Source of the DNA: Paenibacillus pedocola
GTDB taxonomy: Bacteria > Bacillota > Bacilli > Paenibacillales > Paenibacillaceae
DNA length: 64,000 bases
Assembly (NCBI RefSeq): GCF_031599675.1
Contig: NZ_CP134223.1
Span: forward strand, 4,588,001-4,652,000
Direction of reading: 5' to 3'
A program made the position numbers and the translations under genes. The notes beneath the pieces were generated by a model that was given only the letters and a program-made list of their open reading frames with translations, was not told where the DNA came from and did not search any database. The stretch's first letter is position 1, and every line of letters begins with the position of its first letter. Below, in pieces: positions 27,421 through 34,845 of this stretch.

Positions 27421-28911
27421 TTATTTCTGCGTAATATCGCTGAAGGTACCCACATACCGGACATCTTCGCCGGTCTCATCCTTCACAGCGCTGATATTCA
27501 GCCACTGCAAATACTCTTCGCCGTTCTTGCGCTTGTTCCAGATTTCTCCCTGCCACATGCCCTTTTCCCTGATCTCCCTCCACATGCCGAGGTAGAAATC
27601 CTTGGATTGGCGGCCTGACTTCAGAATGCTGGGCTGTCTGCCGAGCACTTCCTCTTCGGTGTAGCCTGTGAGCTTCGTAAATGCCGGATTCACTGACTTA
27701 ATCAGGCCCGAGATATCCGTTACAAGAATACCCTGCCCGGTGGAGTTGAACACTTCAGCGGTAAGCGCAAGCCGGTCCTGAAAATAGAGCCATACTACCA
27801 GCACCAGACTGGCCAGCGCCACCTGTGAGAGCAGCATGAACCCTATCGAATATTGCCCGGTCGCCGAATAAATCACCGACAGCATAATCGGAGGGAAAAA
27901 TCCGCCCAGACCGCCCATCATCGACACGATCCCGTTGGCAATCCCCGCCTGCTTATTGAAGTACAGGGGGACTAATTTGAAAATAACCCCGTTACCGATC
28001 CCCGCACTTACGGCAATCGCAAGGCATCCCGCGGTATACAGGCCCATATCCGGCATAAAGGCCAGGATGATTGCTGCTACCGTATAGATACTGAAGGTGC
28101 CGATCAGCAGGAACAGCGGCTGAAATTTATCACCGAGCCAGCCGCCTATGGGCCGGAAGAACGTTGCCACAGCAATGAAGCCGGCGGTTCGCATGCCTGC
28201 ATCCACCTTTTCCAGACCGAAATTCGAGACCAGAAAGTTCGGCAGATAAATGGTAAAGGCAACGAAGGAGCCGAATGTTATGAAATAGAAAAGCGAGAAC
28301 AGCCAGAGCTTTTCATTCCTGGATACACCCTTGATCTGTTCGATAATCGGTGTTTTGAGCTTGGGCTCATGACGGTCGCCGAAGAAGAAATTCAATGCGA
28401 TAAACACCAGTAACAGAATCAGATATAGCTTAATCGCAGACGCCCAGCCAATCTGCGCAGCCACCATCGGAGCCGAGAAGGTAGTGACCGCCGTTCCGAT
28501 ATTCCCGATTCCATAGATCCCGTTGACCAGACCATGCTTCTCTTTGGGGAAATACTTGGGCAGGGAGGTCACGCCTACAGAAAATACGGCTCCGCCGATG
28601 CCAAGGAACACTCCGCCGATCATTAAATGGGTTACCGAAGAAGCTTCACTGATAAAATAGACCGGAAATAAAAGCAGAATAAAGCTGGACATAAAGATAA
28701 TGCGGGCACCCAGAATGTTGGCATAATACCCAAGAGGAATTCTTAGTATAGAACCGAGTACAACCGGAATGGCCGTAACCATCGCCAATTTTCCCTGCGG
28801 GATGCTGATATCCTCCGAAATAAAGGGCATCAGGGAAGAGATGATCACCCACACCATGAATCCGGTAATCAAGTTTAATGTTTGTAGCGGCAACTGCAAT
28901 TTTTTTATCAT
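27421..28911 (-). CDS. narK: NarK-type nitrate/nitrite transporter fused to a C-terminal PAS domain
   Basis: A 496-residue fusion. Residues 1 to about 380 are a major facilitator protein with 12 predicted helices and nitrate-porter features (GIGGAVFSVGVTSLPKYFPK; GNGVIFKLVPLYF). Residues about 384-496 form a PAS domain (GQGILVTDISGLIKSVNPAF, GMWQGEIWNKRKNGEEYLQW, YVGTFSDITQK) with no kinase or cyclase after it. The ATG at 28911 follows AAGGTGGGG; a longer frame to 28971 would cover the predicted -10. It imports nitrate and/or exports nitrite for NarGHI. The PAS part may tune transport to redox or energy state. moaA follows. Confidence 0.9.
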   Translation of the reverse strand: MIKKLQLPLQTLNLITGFMVWVIISSLMPFISEDISIPQGKLAMVTAIPVVLGSILRIPLGYYANILGARIIFMSSFILLLFPVYFISEASSVTHLMIGGVFLGIGGAVFSVGVTSLPKYFPKEKHGLVNGIYGIGNIGTAVTTFSAPMVAAQIGWASAIKLYLILLLVFIALNFFFGDRHEPKLKTPIIEQIKGVSRNEKLWLFSLFYFITFGSFVAFTIYLPNFLVSNFGLEKVDAGMRTAGFIAVATFFRPIGGWLGDKFQPLFLLIGTFSIYTVAAIILAFMPDMGLYTAGCLAIAVSAGIGNGVIFKLVPLYFNKQAGIANGIVSMMGGLGGFFPPIMLSVIYSATGQYSIGFMLLSQVALASLVLVVWLYFQDRLALTAEVFNSTGQGILVTDISGLIKSVNPAFTKLTGYTEEEVLGRQPSILKSGRQSKDFYLGMWREIREKGMWQGEIWNKRKNGEEYLQWLNISAVKDETGEDVRYVGTFSDITQK

Positions 28912-28969
28912 TCGCCCCACCTTTTCGCCATGTATTCTCTGATCGTCTGTACAAATACTTCCTGTATTC

Positions 28970-28975
28970 ATTGTA
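28970..28975 (-). promoter_or_regulatory. Predicted -10 of narK promoter
   Basis: TACAAT on the minus strand, 23 bases downstream of the proximal NreC-like box. There is no -35 match, as expected for an activator-dependent promoter. Confidence 0.45.
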
Positions 28976-28998
28976 TCTGCCCATCCCCGGCTCAGATA

Positions 28999-29012
28999 TA
29001 GGGGAGTCCCCT
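28999..29012. promoter_or_regulatory. NreC-like box, narK proximal
   Basis: TAGGGGAGTCCCCT, a palindrome close to the NreC site TAGGG-N4-CCCTA known from Staphylococcus carnosus. It is paired with a second box starting 22 bp further upstream of narK. Confidence 0.6.
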
Positions 29013-29020
29013 TTCCCTGA

Positions 29021-29034
29021 CAGGGGAAACCCTG
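29021..29034. promoter_or_regulatory. NreC-like box, narK distal
   Basis: CAGGGGAAACCCTG, a perfect inverted repeat CAGGG-N4-CCCTG. With the proximal box it forms a tandem pair on the same helix face. Confidence 0.6.
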
Positions 29035-29046
29035 AAAATAAGAAGA

Positions 29047-29135
29047 AACGGCATAGCCGCCCTTTTTGGGGCGGTATCCGTTTCTGCGAGAAATAGAAGG
29101 ATAATTTATAACATGAAGGTGATAAATTTTTATAT
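29047..29135 (+). repeat. Orphan copy of a ~90-bp leader-like element
   Basis: Contains a hairpin (CCGCCC/GGGCGG) followed by CCGTTTCTGCGAGAAATAG, AAGGAT, and an AT-rich tail. A closely similar block precedes the plus-strand hemerythrin gene at about 38815-38905. Here no plus-strand gene follows, so this copy appears to be a relic or to act in another way. Confidence 0.5.
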
Positions 29136-29142
29136 TTTAAAA

Positions 29143-29199
29143 TAACCCCACAAAGTGGGGCTTAGCTTCGGAGCTTAATCAGGTACTTTGCGGGGACCC
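29143..29199. repeat. Structured intergenic element with alternative stems
   Basis: CCCCACAAAGT near the left and ACTTTGCGGGG near the right can pair almost fully. The left part can instead fold as CCCCAC-AAA-GTGGGG, and an inner AGCT-TCGG-AGCT hairpin lies between. No gene is present. It resembles a dispersed hairpin repeat. Confidence 0.45.
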
Positions 29200-29213
29200 C
29201 GGAAACTTCAATG

Positions 29214-29244
29214 CTAAAACAAGCCGCTCCTTTTAGGAGCAGCC
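29214..29244 (-). terminator. Terminator of the narGHJI-nreABC-hemerythrin operon
   Basis: Read on the minus strand: GCTGCTCC-TAAAA-GGAGCGGC followed by TTGTTTT, just after the hemerythrin stop. Confidence 0.75.
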
Positions 29245-29252
29245 CGTTCATT

Positions 29253-29780
29253 TCATGTAATAAGCGTGTTCAGCTTCTGGCATAACCGCTCTTTGTCCTT
29301 CGCACTCAGCTGATGTTCGGCCATCGGAAAAATGACCGTTTCTTCTTTTACAAAGTGTACCGTCAGTACCTCAAAAGCCTCCCCTGCATCTCTGACAGCA
29401 GCACGGATATCTTCCAGAGACAGCAGGTCTGGCCCGCCTTCTGTGTGATGCAGGAAATGCCCGATATACCCGTCAATTTCGCGGTGTTCCTCCTGAATTC
29501 CAACCAGCGGTCCTTGTTCAAACCCGATATAAGTGCCCAGCAGCGGGAAAAAATGCGTCTCTTCCTTCATAGTATGCTTCTTCAGCGGACCGGTAAACTC
29601 CAGGATCGCCTGCCGCAGCTCTTGAAGCCGTATCCTGCCCTCATCCAGACGGATATGTTCCTGTTCAAACCAAAGTACGATGGCATGCCATTCTTCCATT
29701 AAAAAAGATAAATAGCGGTGCTCATTCTCAAGAATGCGCATGGCGGGCGTTGTGAACTGCAACTCTGTATATTCCGGCAT
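29253..29780 (-). CDS. Hemerythrin-domain protein (nar operon)
   Basis: A 175-residue soluble protein with the metal ligand pattern of bacterial hemerythrins: ENEHRYL, KKHTMKEETHFFP, EEHREIDGYIGHFLHH and HFVKEETVIFP. It should bind a di-iron centre and react with oxygen or nitric oxide. It starts 23 bp after the nreC stop and is the last gene of the nar-nre transcript, before a strong terminator. A role in protecting or repairing iron-sulfur centres during nitrate respiration is inferred. The ATG at 29780 follows GGAGGTACCGCTGC. Confidence 0.88.
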   Translation of the reverse strand: MPEYTELQFTTPAMRILENEHRYLSFLMEEWHAIVLWFEQEHIRLDEGRIRLQELRQAILEFTGPLKKHTMKEETHFFPLLGTYIGFEQGPLVGIQEEHREIDGYIGHFLHHTEGGPDLLSLEDIRAAVRDAGEAFEVLTVHFVKEETVIFPMAEHQLSAKDKERLCQKLNTLIT

Positions 29781-29803
29781 GCAGCGGTACCTCCATTCGC
29801 CGG

Positions 29804-30451
29804 TTAGAAATCCAGCATTTTTTTCTTCAAAGCATATTCGACCAGCTCAGGCCGGCTTTTAAGATTCAATTTCTCCATAATTTTCGCTTTGTGGGCTTCT
29901 ACCGTTTTCACAGAAATGAATAGCCTTTCTGCTATTTCTTTATTTCCGTAACCTTTGGCAATAAGCGGCAAAATCTCCAGCTCCCGCTTAGACAACAGCT
30001 CAAACAGGTCTTCTGTCCCGGCGGTTTTCTCCTGCTTGATGAACTCACGGACAAGAGAGGTGGCCATCTTGGGATGGATATAGGTACCCCCTTCATAGAT
30101 GGTCCGGATGGCCAGCAGAAGTTCCTCGTCCGGCGCACTTTTGAGCACATAACCGGAGGCTCCGTTCTTCAATACATGAAAGAGGTATTCATCATCATCA
30201 TGCATCGTCAGGATCAGGATTTTGGTATCGGGGTAATCCTCTTTAATCTTGCCAGTCGCAACCAGCCCGCTTTCTCCCGGGGGCATGCTTAGATCCATAA
30301 TAAGAATATCCGGACGGAATTTGGCGACCAGTGCATAAGCTTCCCTGCCGTCTGCCGCCGCTCCGATCACTTCAATGTCATCCTGAAAATTGAGAATCAT
30401 GGAGAACCCGCTGCGCACGATCGCATGGTCGTCTGCGATGACAATCTTCAT
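29804..30451 (-). CDS. nreC: Nitrate respiration response regulator
   Basis: A 215-residue NarL/FixJ-type regulator. The receiver domain has Asp53 in DILIMDLSMP, and the C-terminal LuxR-type helix-turn-helix reads LSKRELEILPLIAKGY and then NKEIAERLFISVKTVEAHK. The ATG at 30451 lies 7 bp after the nreB stop. When phosphorylated by NreB under anoxia it should bind TAGGG-N4-CCCTA palindromes and activate narG and narK. Paired sites of this type are present at both promoters here. It is part of the same operon it is predicted to activate. Confidence 0.93.
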   Translation of the reverse strand: MKIVIADDHAIVRSGFSMILNFQDDIEVIGAAADGREAYALVAKFRPDILIMDLSMPPGESGLVATGKIKEDYPDTKILILTMHDDDEYLFHVLKNGASGYVLKSAPDEELLLAIRTIYEGGTYIHPKMATSLVREFIKQEKTAGTEDLFELLSKRELEILPLIAKGYGNKEIAERLFISVKTVEAHKAKIMEKLNLKSRPELVEYALKKKMLDF

Positions 30452-30458
30452 CAGAAGC

Positions 30459-31526
30459 TCATTCCTTTCCTCGGGCAAATCCTACTGGAACCTGCAAAAG
30501 AATTCTCGTTCCCCTGCCTATCCCTGAATCTACATTAAAGGTGCCGCCCACCAGTTCCGCCCGTTCCTGCATGCCAAAGAGGCCAAGTCCGGTACCACTG
30601 GGCTCGTCACCCTGATTGAAGCCAATCCCCTCATCCTCAATGAGGAGGCGCAGCACACCGTCCTTTTCGGTAAGGGATACTTTGACTGTGTCTACCTGTG
30701 CATACTTCAGGGCGTTCAAGACAGCCTCCTGGCACACACGGTACATAACGGTTTCGATCTCACTCTCATACCGTTTGTCAGCAAGCCTGGATTCATATTC
30801 GATGACAAGCCCATAGCTTTGCTCCATCCGTTTGAAGTGTGAACGGAATGCAGCCTCAAGTCCGAAGTCATCAAGTGCAGCTGGCCTGAGCTCCACCGAG
30901 AGGTTGCGGATATCCTGCAGAAGCCTTGTCATAGAGACTTCAGTCTGCTTCACTTTCTTCAGCAGCTGCTCATCGGCTGTCATATATTTCAGTACCCGCA
31001 GATCAATCACGGCGCTCATCAGCTCTTGGGCAACGCTGTCATGGAGCTCACGGGAAATCCGCTTGCGTTCATTCTCCTGCGCCTCAATGATATGCTTCAT
31101 CATTTTGTTCTGATAGAACTTCTCTTGGGTTTTGAACTGTCTGGTTAAATCCCTAAGCATAAACACTCTAATATCATTCTCATAGTCTATCGTGTGAAAG
31201 GTCGCGGCATAGGGAACGATCCCCTTATCTTTCGTCTCCAGATAGACTTGATAGGAAGTGAACTCCTCGGAGTCCGGAGTACTTAAATAACAATCCAGAC
31301 AAGTACGAAGCTCCGTTTCACTGGTGTATCCCCGGCAGGTCCCGCAAAGCGCCTTCGGATTTCCCTGATACAGCTGCTTCAGAATATCCTTGTCAACGAT
31401 ATTCTCAGCAGCAGGATTCATCGCCAGCGCTTTCCCTTCCCGGTCAAAAAAGAACATCGCTTCCGTGCTGTTCTCGAACAGCTTCGTCATGAGCAGGCTC
31501 GGCAGATCCTTTCCGGGTATGATCAA
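30459..31526 (-). CDS. nreB: Oxygen-sensing histidine kinase
   Basis: A 355-residue cytoplasmic kinase with no membrane segments. The PAS domain carries four Cys at 61, 64, 76 and 79 (C-x2-C-x11-C-x2-C), the spacing of the oxygen-labile [4Fe-4S] cluster of NreB. A HisKA_3 domain has the phosphoacceptor His162 in ISRELHDSVAQEL, followed by HATPase_c (CQEAVLNALKYA, DEGIGF, GTGLGLFGM). The start is a TTG at 31526 overlapping the nreA stop; an ATG at 31490 is less well placed. It autophosphorylates when the cluster is intact in the absence of oxygen and passes phosphate to NreC. Confidence 0.93.
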   Translation of the reverse strand: MIIPGKDLPSLLMTKLFENSTEAMFFFDREGKALAMNPAAENIVDKDILKQLYQGNPKALCGTCRGYTSETELRTCLDCYLSTPDSEEFTSYQVYLETKDKGIVPYAATFHTIDYENDIRVFMLRDLTRQFKTQEKFYQNKMMKHIIEAQENERKRISRELHDSVAQELMSAVIDLRVLKYMTADEQLLKKVKQTEVSMTRLLQDIRNLSVELRPAALDDFGLEAAFRSHFKRMEQSYGLVIEYESRLADKRYESEIETVMYRVCQEAVLNALKYAQVDTVKVSLTEKDGVLRLLIEDEGIGFNQGDEPSGTGLGLFGMQERAELVGGTFNVDSGIGRGTRILLQVPVGFARGKE

Positions 31527-31981
31527 CTCAGCAACAATTCCTTCCCGTTCAAGTCTCCAATACCTTTACGCGCTGTCGCTTCCAGGGCCAGCAGCATTTC
31601 ACCGGTTACCTCACGCTCTCCCCTGAATCCGCCAAGTAGCACACCAGCGACGCGGGCATCATTCCACATGGGTACAGCACCAATGCTGTTCAGATTCTCC
31701 ATCTTGGTAATGGGATAATTAAACAATGAATCAGGCTTCACATCTTTCTGCACAGAAGGGAGTAGAAACGGTTTTCCGGTCTTGAACACGATTCCCGCAA
31801 TCCCTCTTCCGGATTGAAGAACGATCCGCTTGTAACGTTCATTCGTGTTCCCGGAGGCGTATTTCCATCGGATAACGTAGTCATATTCTGCGGGTTCAGC
31901 CAGTGCCAGTGACATGAAATCATAACCTAAATCCATGCGGATCCGGTCAAGCTCCAGTTGGTAATCCACCTTATTGGTCAT
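31523..31981 (-). CDS. nreA: GAF-domain nitrate receptor
   Basis: A 152-residue single GAF domain protein. It matches NreA by length, by the YDYVIRWKYASGN, GRGIAGIVFKTGKPF and GAVPMWNDARVAGVLLGG segments, and by position directly before nreB. NreA binds nitrate and releases its inhibition of NreB, so the system responds to oxygen and nitrate together. The ATG at 31981 follows TAGGAGAGAATACG; the longer open frame is rejected. It overlaps nreB by 4 bp, indicating coupled translation. Confidence 0.9.
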   Translation of the reverse strand: MTNKVDYQLELDRIRMDLGYDFMSLALAEPAEYDYVIRWKYASGNTNERYKRIVLQSGRGIAGIVFKTGKPFLLPSVQKDVKPDSLFNYPITKMENLNSIGAVPMWNDARVAGVLLGGFRGEREVTGEMLLALEATARKGIGDLNGKELLLS

Positions 31982-32031
31982 CGTATTCTCTCCTAATTGA
32001 ACAGGGAAAGAAGTTCGCACTGCTCTCTCCT

Positions 32032-32718
32032 TTAATTCGATTTATTTCTTCTGTATAGAATATAACTTCTGCCTACATAATTCAACGGAACACTCCACAC
32101 ATGGACCAGCCGGGTAAACGGCCAAAAGGCAAAGATAGCAAACCCGGAGAGAATGTGCAGCTTAAAGGAAAATGGTACATCCGCCATCAGCGACGGGTTC
32201 GGACGGAACATGAACAGGCCGCGGAACCAGACGGAAATCGTATCGCGGTAATCAAATTCAGGCTGTACGGCATTCGTTACGATCGTGGAGTACATCCCCA
32301 TAAACACGATAAACAGAAGGAGTGAGTTGACGATCAGGTCCGAGGCGCTGCTGAGCCGGCGGACATTCTTAATCGAAAAGCGCCGCGAGGTCAGAATCAG
32401 CATCCCGAGCAGTGTGGCAGCACCGAAAATCCCCCCGATGTATACCGCGCCGATGTGGTAGAGATGATCACTGACGCCGATGGCCTCCAGCCACGATTTT
32501 GGAACCGCCAGGCCGCCGATATGGCCCAGAATAACCGGCATAATGCCCAGATGGAACAGGATGCTGCCGTATTTCAGCTGTTTCTTTTCCACAAATTCAC
32601 TGGATTTGGCCGTCCAGTTGAACTGGTCTTTCCGGTAACGGAAGATATGGCCTCCGATAAAAATCACCAAACAAACATAAGGGAAAATGACCCATAAAAA
32701 CTGACCGGACATATTCAT
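32032..32718 (-). CDS. narI: Respiratory nitrate reductase gamma subunit (cytochrome b)
   Basis: A 228-residue membrane di-heme cytochrome b that oxidises menaquinol and passes electrons to NarH. Five hydrophobic segments are visible. Candidate axial His are in FIGGHIFRYR, ILFHLGIMPVILGHIGG and KLHILSGFAIFAFWPFTRLVHVW. The ATG at 32718 overlaps the narJ stop (ATGA). It is followed by nreA after 50 bp. Confidence 0.95.
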   Translation of the reverse strand: MNMSGQFLWVIFPYVCLVIFIGGHIFRYRKDQFNWTAKSSEFVEKKQLKYGSILFHLGIMPVILGHIGGLAVPKSWLEAIGVSDHLYHIGAVYIGGIFGAATLLGMLILTSRRFSIKNVRRLSSASDLIVNSLLLFIVFMGMYSTIVTNAVQPEFDYRDTISVWFRGLFMFRPNPSLMADVPFSFKLHILSGFAIFAFWPFTRLVHVWSVPLNYVGRSYILYRRNKSN

Positions 32719-33281
32719 TGATGGAGGGCCTCCTGTTCAGCACAAGCTTTAAATGTTTCGCGAAGTCCCTTCACCAGATGGAAATAAGGGCTGTTAACCC
32801 GTTCAAGCGCCTTGAGCAGATGGTAGGTTCCATCCTCAAGAATCGCGATCAGCATCCGGAAATTCTCCGGTGCTCCCGGGTCTTCCAGCCATTCTGCGGC
32901 ATATAGAAATTCACACATGAGCGGAAGAAAATCGGGTAATTCGCCTTCAGGCATCAGAAGCCCGGACATTTCGTACAGAAGCTTCAGTTTGGCGAGCATC
33001 TGCCCCCGTTCTTTGGCATCCTCAAACTTAAAATAGGTCATATACAAAGCGCAGTCCTTCTGGAAATCAAAGGTGGCTGCGTAGCTCTCCTGGATCTCAT
33101 CCAGACTGAAATGTTGCATTAGTGTCCAATAGGTATGAACATGGGCGTAACCCGGGTGACCGCTGTCAAACGCCTCTTCCAGAAAAGCCGGATGAAAATC
33201 CAGCTTTTCCGGGTACATGAGCTGCAGGGCGAAATATCCGAAGGATTGCTTGTAATCATGCAGTTTCATCAGATCAATCAC
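32715..33281 (-). CDS. narJ: Nitrate reductase assembly chaperone
   Basis: A TorD/NarJ-family chaperone of about 188 residues that helps insert the molybdenum cofactor into NarG before membrane attachment. Helical segments such as KQSFGYFALQLMYPE and DFLPLMCEFLYAAEWL match the family. The likely start is the GTG at 33281, with GGGGGG seven bases upstream and overlapping the narH stop; an ATG at 33269 is the alternative. The much longer open frame lies within narH and is not used. Confidence 0.92.
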   Translation of the reverse strand: MIDLMKLHDYKQSFGYFALQLMYPEKLDFHPAFLEEAFDSGHPGYAHVHTYWTLMQHFSLDEIQESYAATFDFQKDCALYMTYFKFEDAKERGQMLAKLKLLYEMSGLLMPEGELPDFLPLMCEFLYAAEWLEDPGAPENFRMLIAILEDGTYHLLKALERVNSPYFHLVKGLRETFKACAEQEALHQ

Positions 33282-34845
33282 GCCAAATCCCCCCGTAGAA
33301 ATTCTCTTCGTACATCTCCTTGCCGGTTTTCCTTGTGCTCTCGGCAGGGCTGGCCGGTCCGCAGCCGTCACAGCCGGATCCGGAACCCATATCGCCCATA
33401 GTGTTGCCGAAGCCGGCTGAGCCTTGGGCACGGTAAGGATTCATATGCTGCTCCTTATGCGAGGTCGGGATGACGAACCGGTCCTCATATTTGGCAATGG
33501 CAAGCAGCCGGTACATTTGCTCTGTCTGATGTGCGGTCATTCCGACACGTTCAAGACGGCTAAGGTCAAATTCCTGGCCTACGGACTTAGCCCGCATATA
33601 GGAACGCATCATAGCCATCCGCTGCAGGGCTTCCTTAACGGTCTGCGTATCGCCTGCAGTCAGCATGTTCGCCAGATACTGGATCGGTGTACGCATCTCT
33701 TCGATGGCCGGGAAGATCATATCGGGATTCTTCAGCGAATCCTTGCCTTCAAAATAATTCATGATCGGGCTAAGCGGCGGCACATACCATACCATCGGCA
33801 GCGTCCGGTATTCCGGGTGAAGCGGGAAGGCCAGCTTGTGCTCGATGGCGAGCTTATAGACCGGAGAGTTCTGGGCGGCTTCCAGCCAATCCTCGGAAAT
33901 GCCGTCTTTTCTGGCCTGGGCAATGACTTCCGGATCATGCGGATTCATGAACAGATCGCATTGCGCTTTGTACAGGTCCTTCTCATCCGGTGTTGAGGCA
34001 GCATCCAGAACCTTGTCTGCGTCATACAGCAGGACACCGAGGTAGCGGATCCGGCCCGTGCAGGTCTCGGAGCATACTGTAGGCAGCCCTGCTTCCACGC
34101 GCGGGAAACAGAAGGTGCATTTCTCCGCTTTGTTGGTCTGCCAGTTGAAGTACACTTTTTTGTAAGGACAGCCTGTCATGCAATATCTCCAGCCGCGGCA
34201 GGCTTCCTGGTCAACCAGGACAATCCCGTCTTCATCCCGTTTGTACATAGCTCCTGAAGGACAGGAAGCGACACAGCTCGGATTCAGGCAGTGTTCACAT
34301 AATCGCGGCAGATAGATCATGAAGGATTTCTCGAAGTTGAATTTGATCTCTTCCTCGATCTTCTGGATATTCGGATCAAGCGGTCCGGTGACATGCGCTC
34401 CCGCCAGATCATCCTCCCAATTCGGCCCCCATTCAAGATCCATCTTTTCACCTGTCACCGCAGAATGGGCACGCGCAACCGGAGAATGCTTCTGCTCGCC
34501 TGCATTTGTCAGGTGCTCGTAGTTGTATGTCCACGGCTCATAGTAGTCTTTCATTTCAGGCATATCAGGGTTGTAGAAGATTTTGCCGAGCGCGATCTTG
34601 GACAGCTTGTTGCCTGACTTCAGTTCCAGCTTCCCTTTGCGCAGCTGCCAGCCGCCCTTGTAGAGCTCCTGGTCCTCCCAGCGTTTCGGGTAGCCGATTC
34701 CGGGCTTCGTCTCTACGTTATTGAACCACATATATTCCGCACCCTTGCGGTTCGTCCAGGTCGTCTTGCAGGTCACGCTGCAGGTGTGGCAGCCGATACA
34801 TTTATCCAGATTCATCACCATTGCAACTTGCGCTTTAATTTTCAA
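33274..34845 (-). CDS. narH: Respiratory nitrate reductase beta subunit (Fe-S)
   Basis: A 523-residue electron-transfer subunit holding three [4Fe-4S] and one [3Fe-4S] clusters. Cys motifs are visible in KCIGCHTCSVTCK, CEHCLNPSCVASCPSGA, CRGWRYCMTGCP (Trp in place of one Cys, as normal for the 3Fe-4S site) and KCTFCFPRVEAG with VCSETC. The start is a TTG at 34845, nine bases after AAGGAGG and overlapping the last codons of narG, so translation is probably coupled. It passes electrons from NarI to NarG on the cytoplasmic face. Confidence 0.96.
   Translation of the reverse strand: MKIKAQVAMVMNLDKCIGCHTCSVTCKTTWTNRKGAEYMWFNNVETKPGIGYPKRWEDQELYKGGWQLRKGKLELKSGNKLSKIALGKIFYNPDMPEMKDYYEPWTYNYEHLTNAGEQKHSPVARAHSAVTGEKMDLEWGPNWEDDLAGAHVTGPLDPNIQKIEEEIKFNFEKSFMIYLPRLCEHCLNPSCVASCPSGAMYKRDEDGIVLVDQEACRGWRYCMTGCPYKKVYFNWQTNKAEKCTFCFPRVEAGLPTVCSETCTGRIRYLGVLLYDADKVLDAASTPDEKDLYKAQCDLFMNPHDPEVIAQARKDGISEDWLEAAQNSPVYKLAIEHKLAFPLHPEYRTLPMVWYVPPLSPIMNYFEGKDSLKNPDMIFPAIEEMRTPIQYLANMLTAGDTQTVKEALQRMAMMRSYMRAKSVGQEFDLSRLERVGMTAHQTEQMYRLLAIAKYEDRFVIPTSHKEQHMNPYRAQGSAGFGNTMGDMGSGSGCDGCGPASPAESTRKTGKEMYEENFYGGIWRD

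Noticed and set aside
28912..29252. Molybdenum cofactor riboswitch near narK/moaA
   Set aside because: Hairpins are present, but I could not match them to the known Moco riboswitch layout, and NreC-like palindromes explain the region next to narK.
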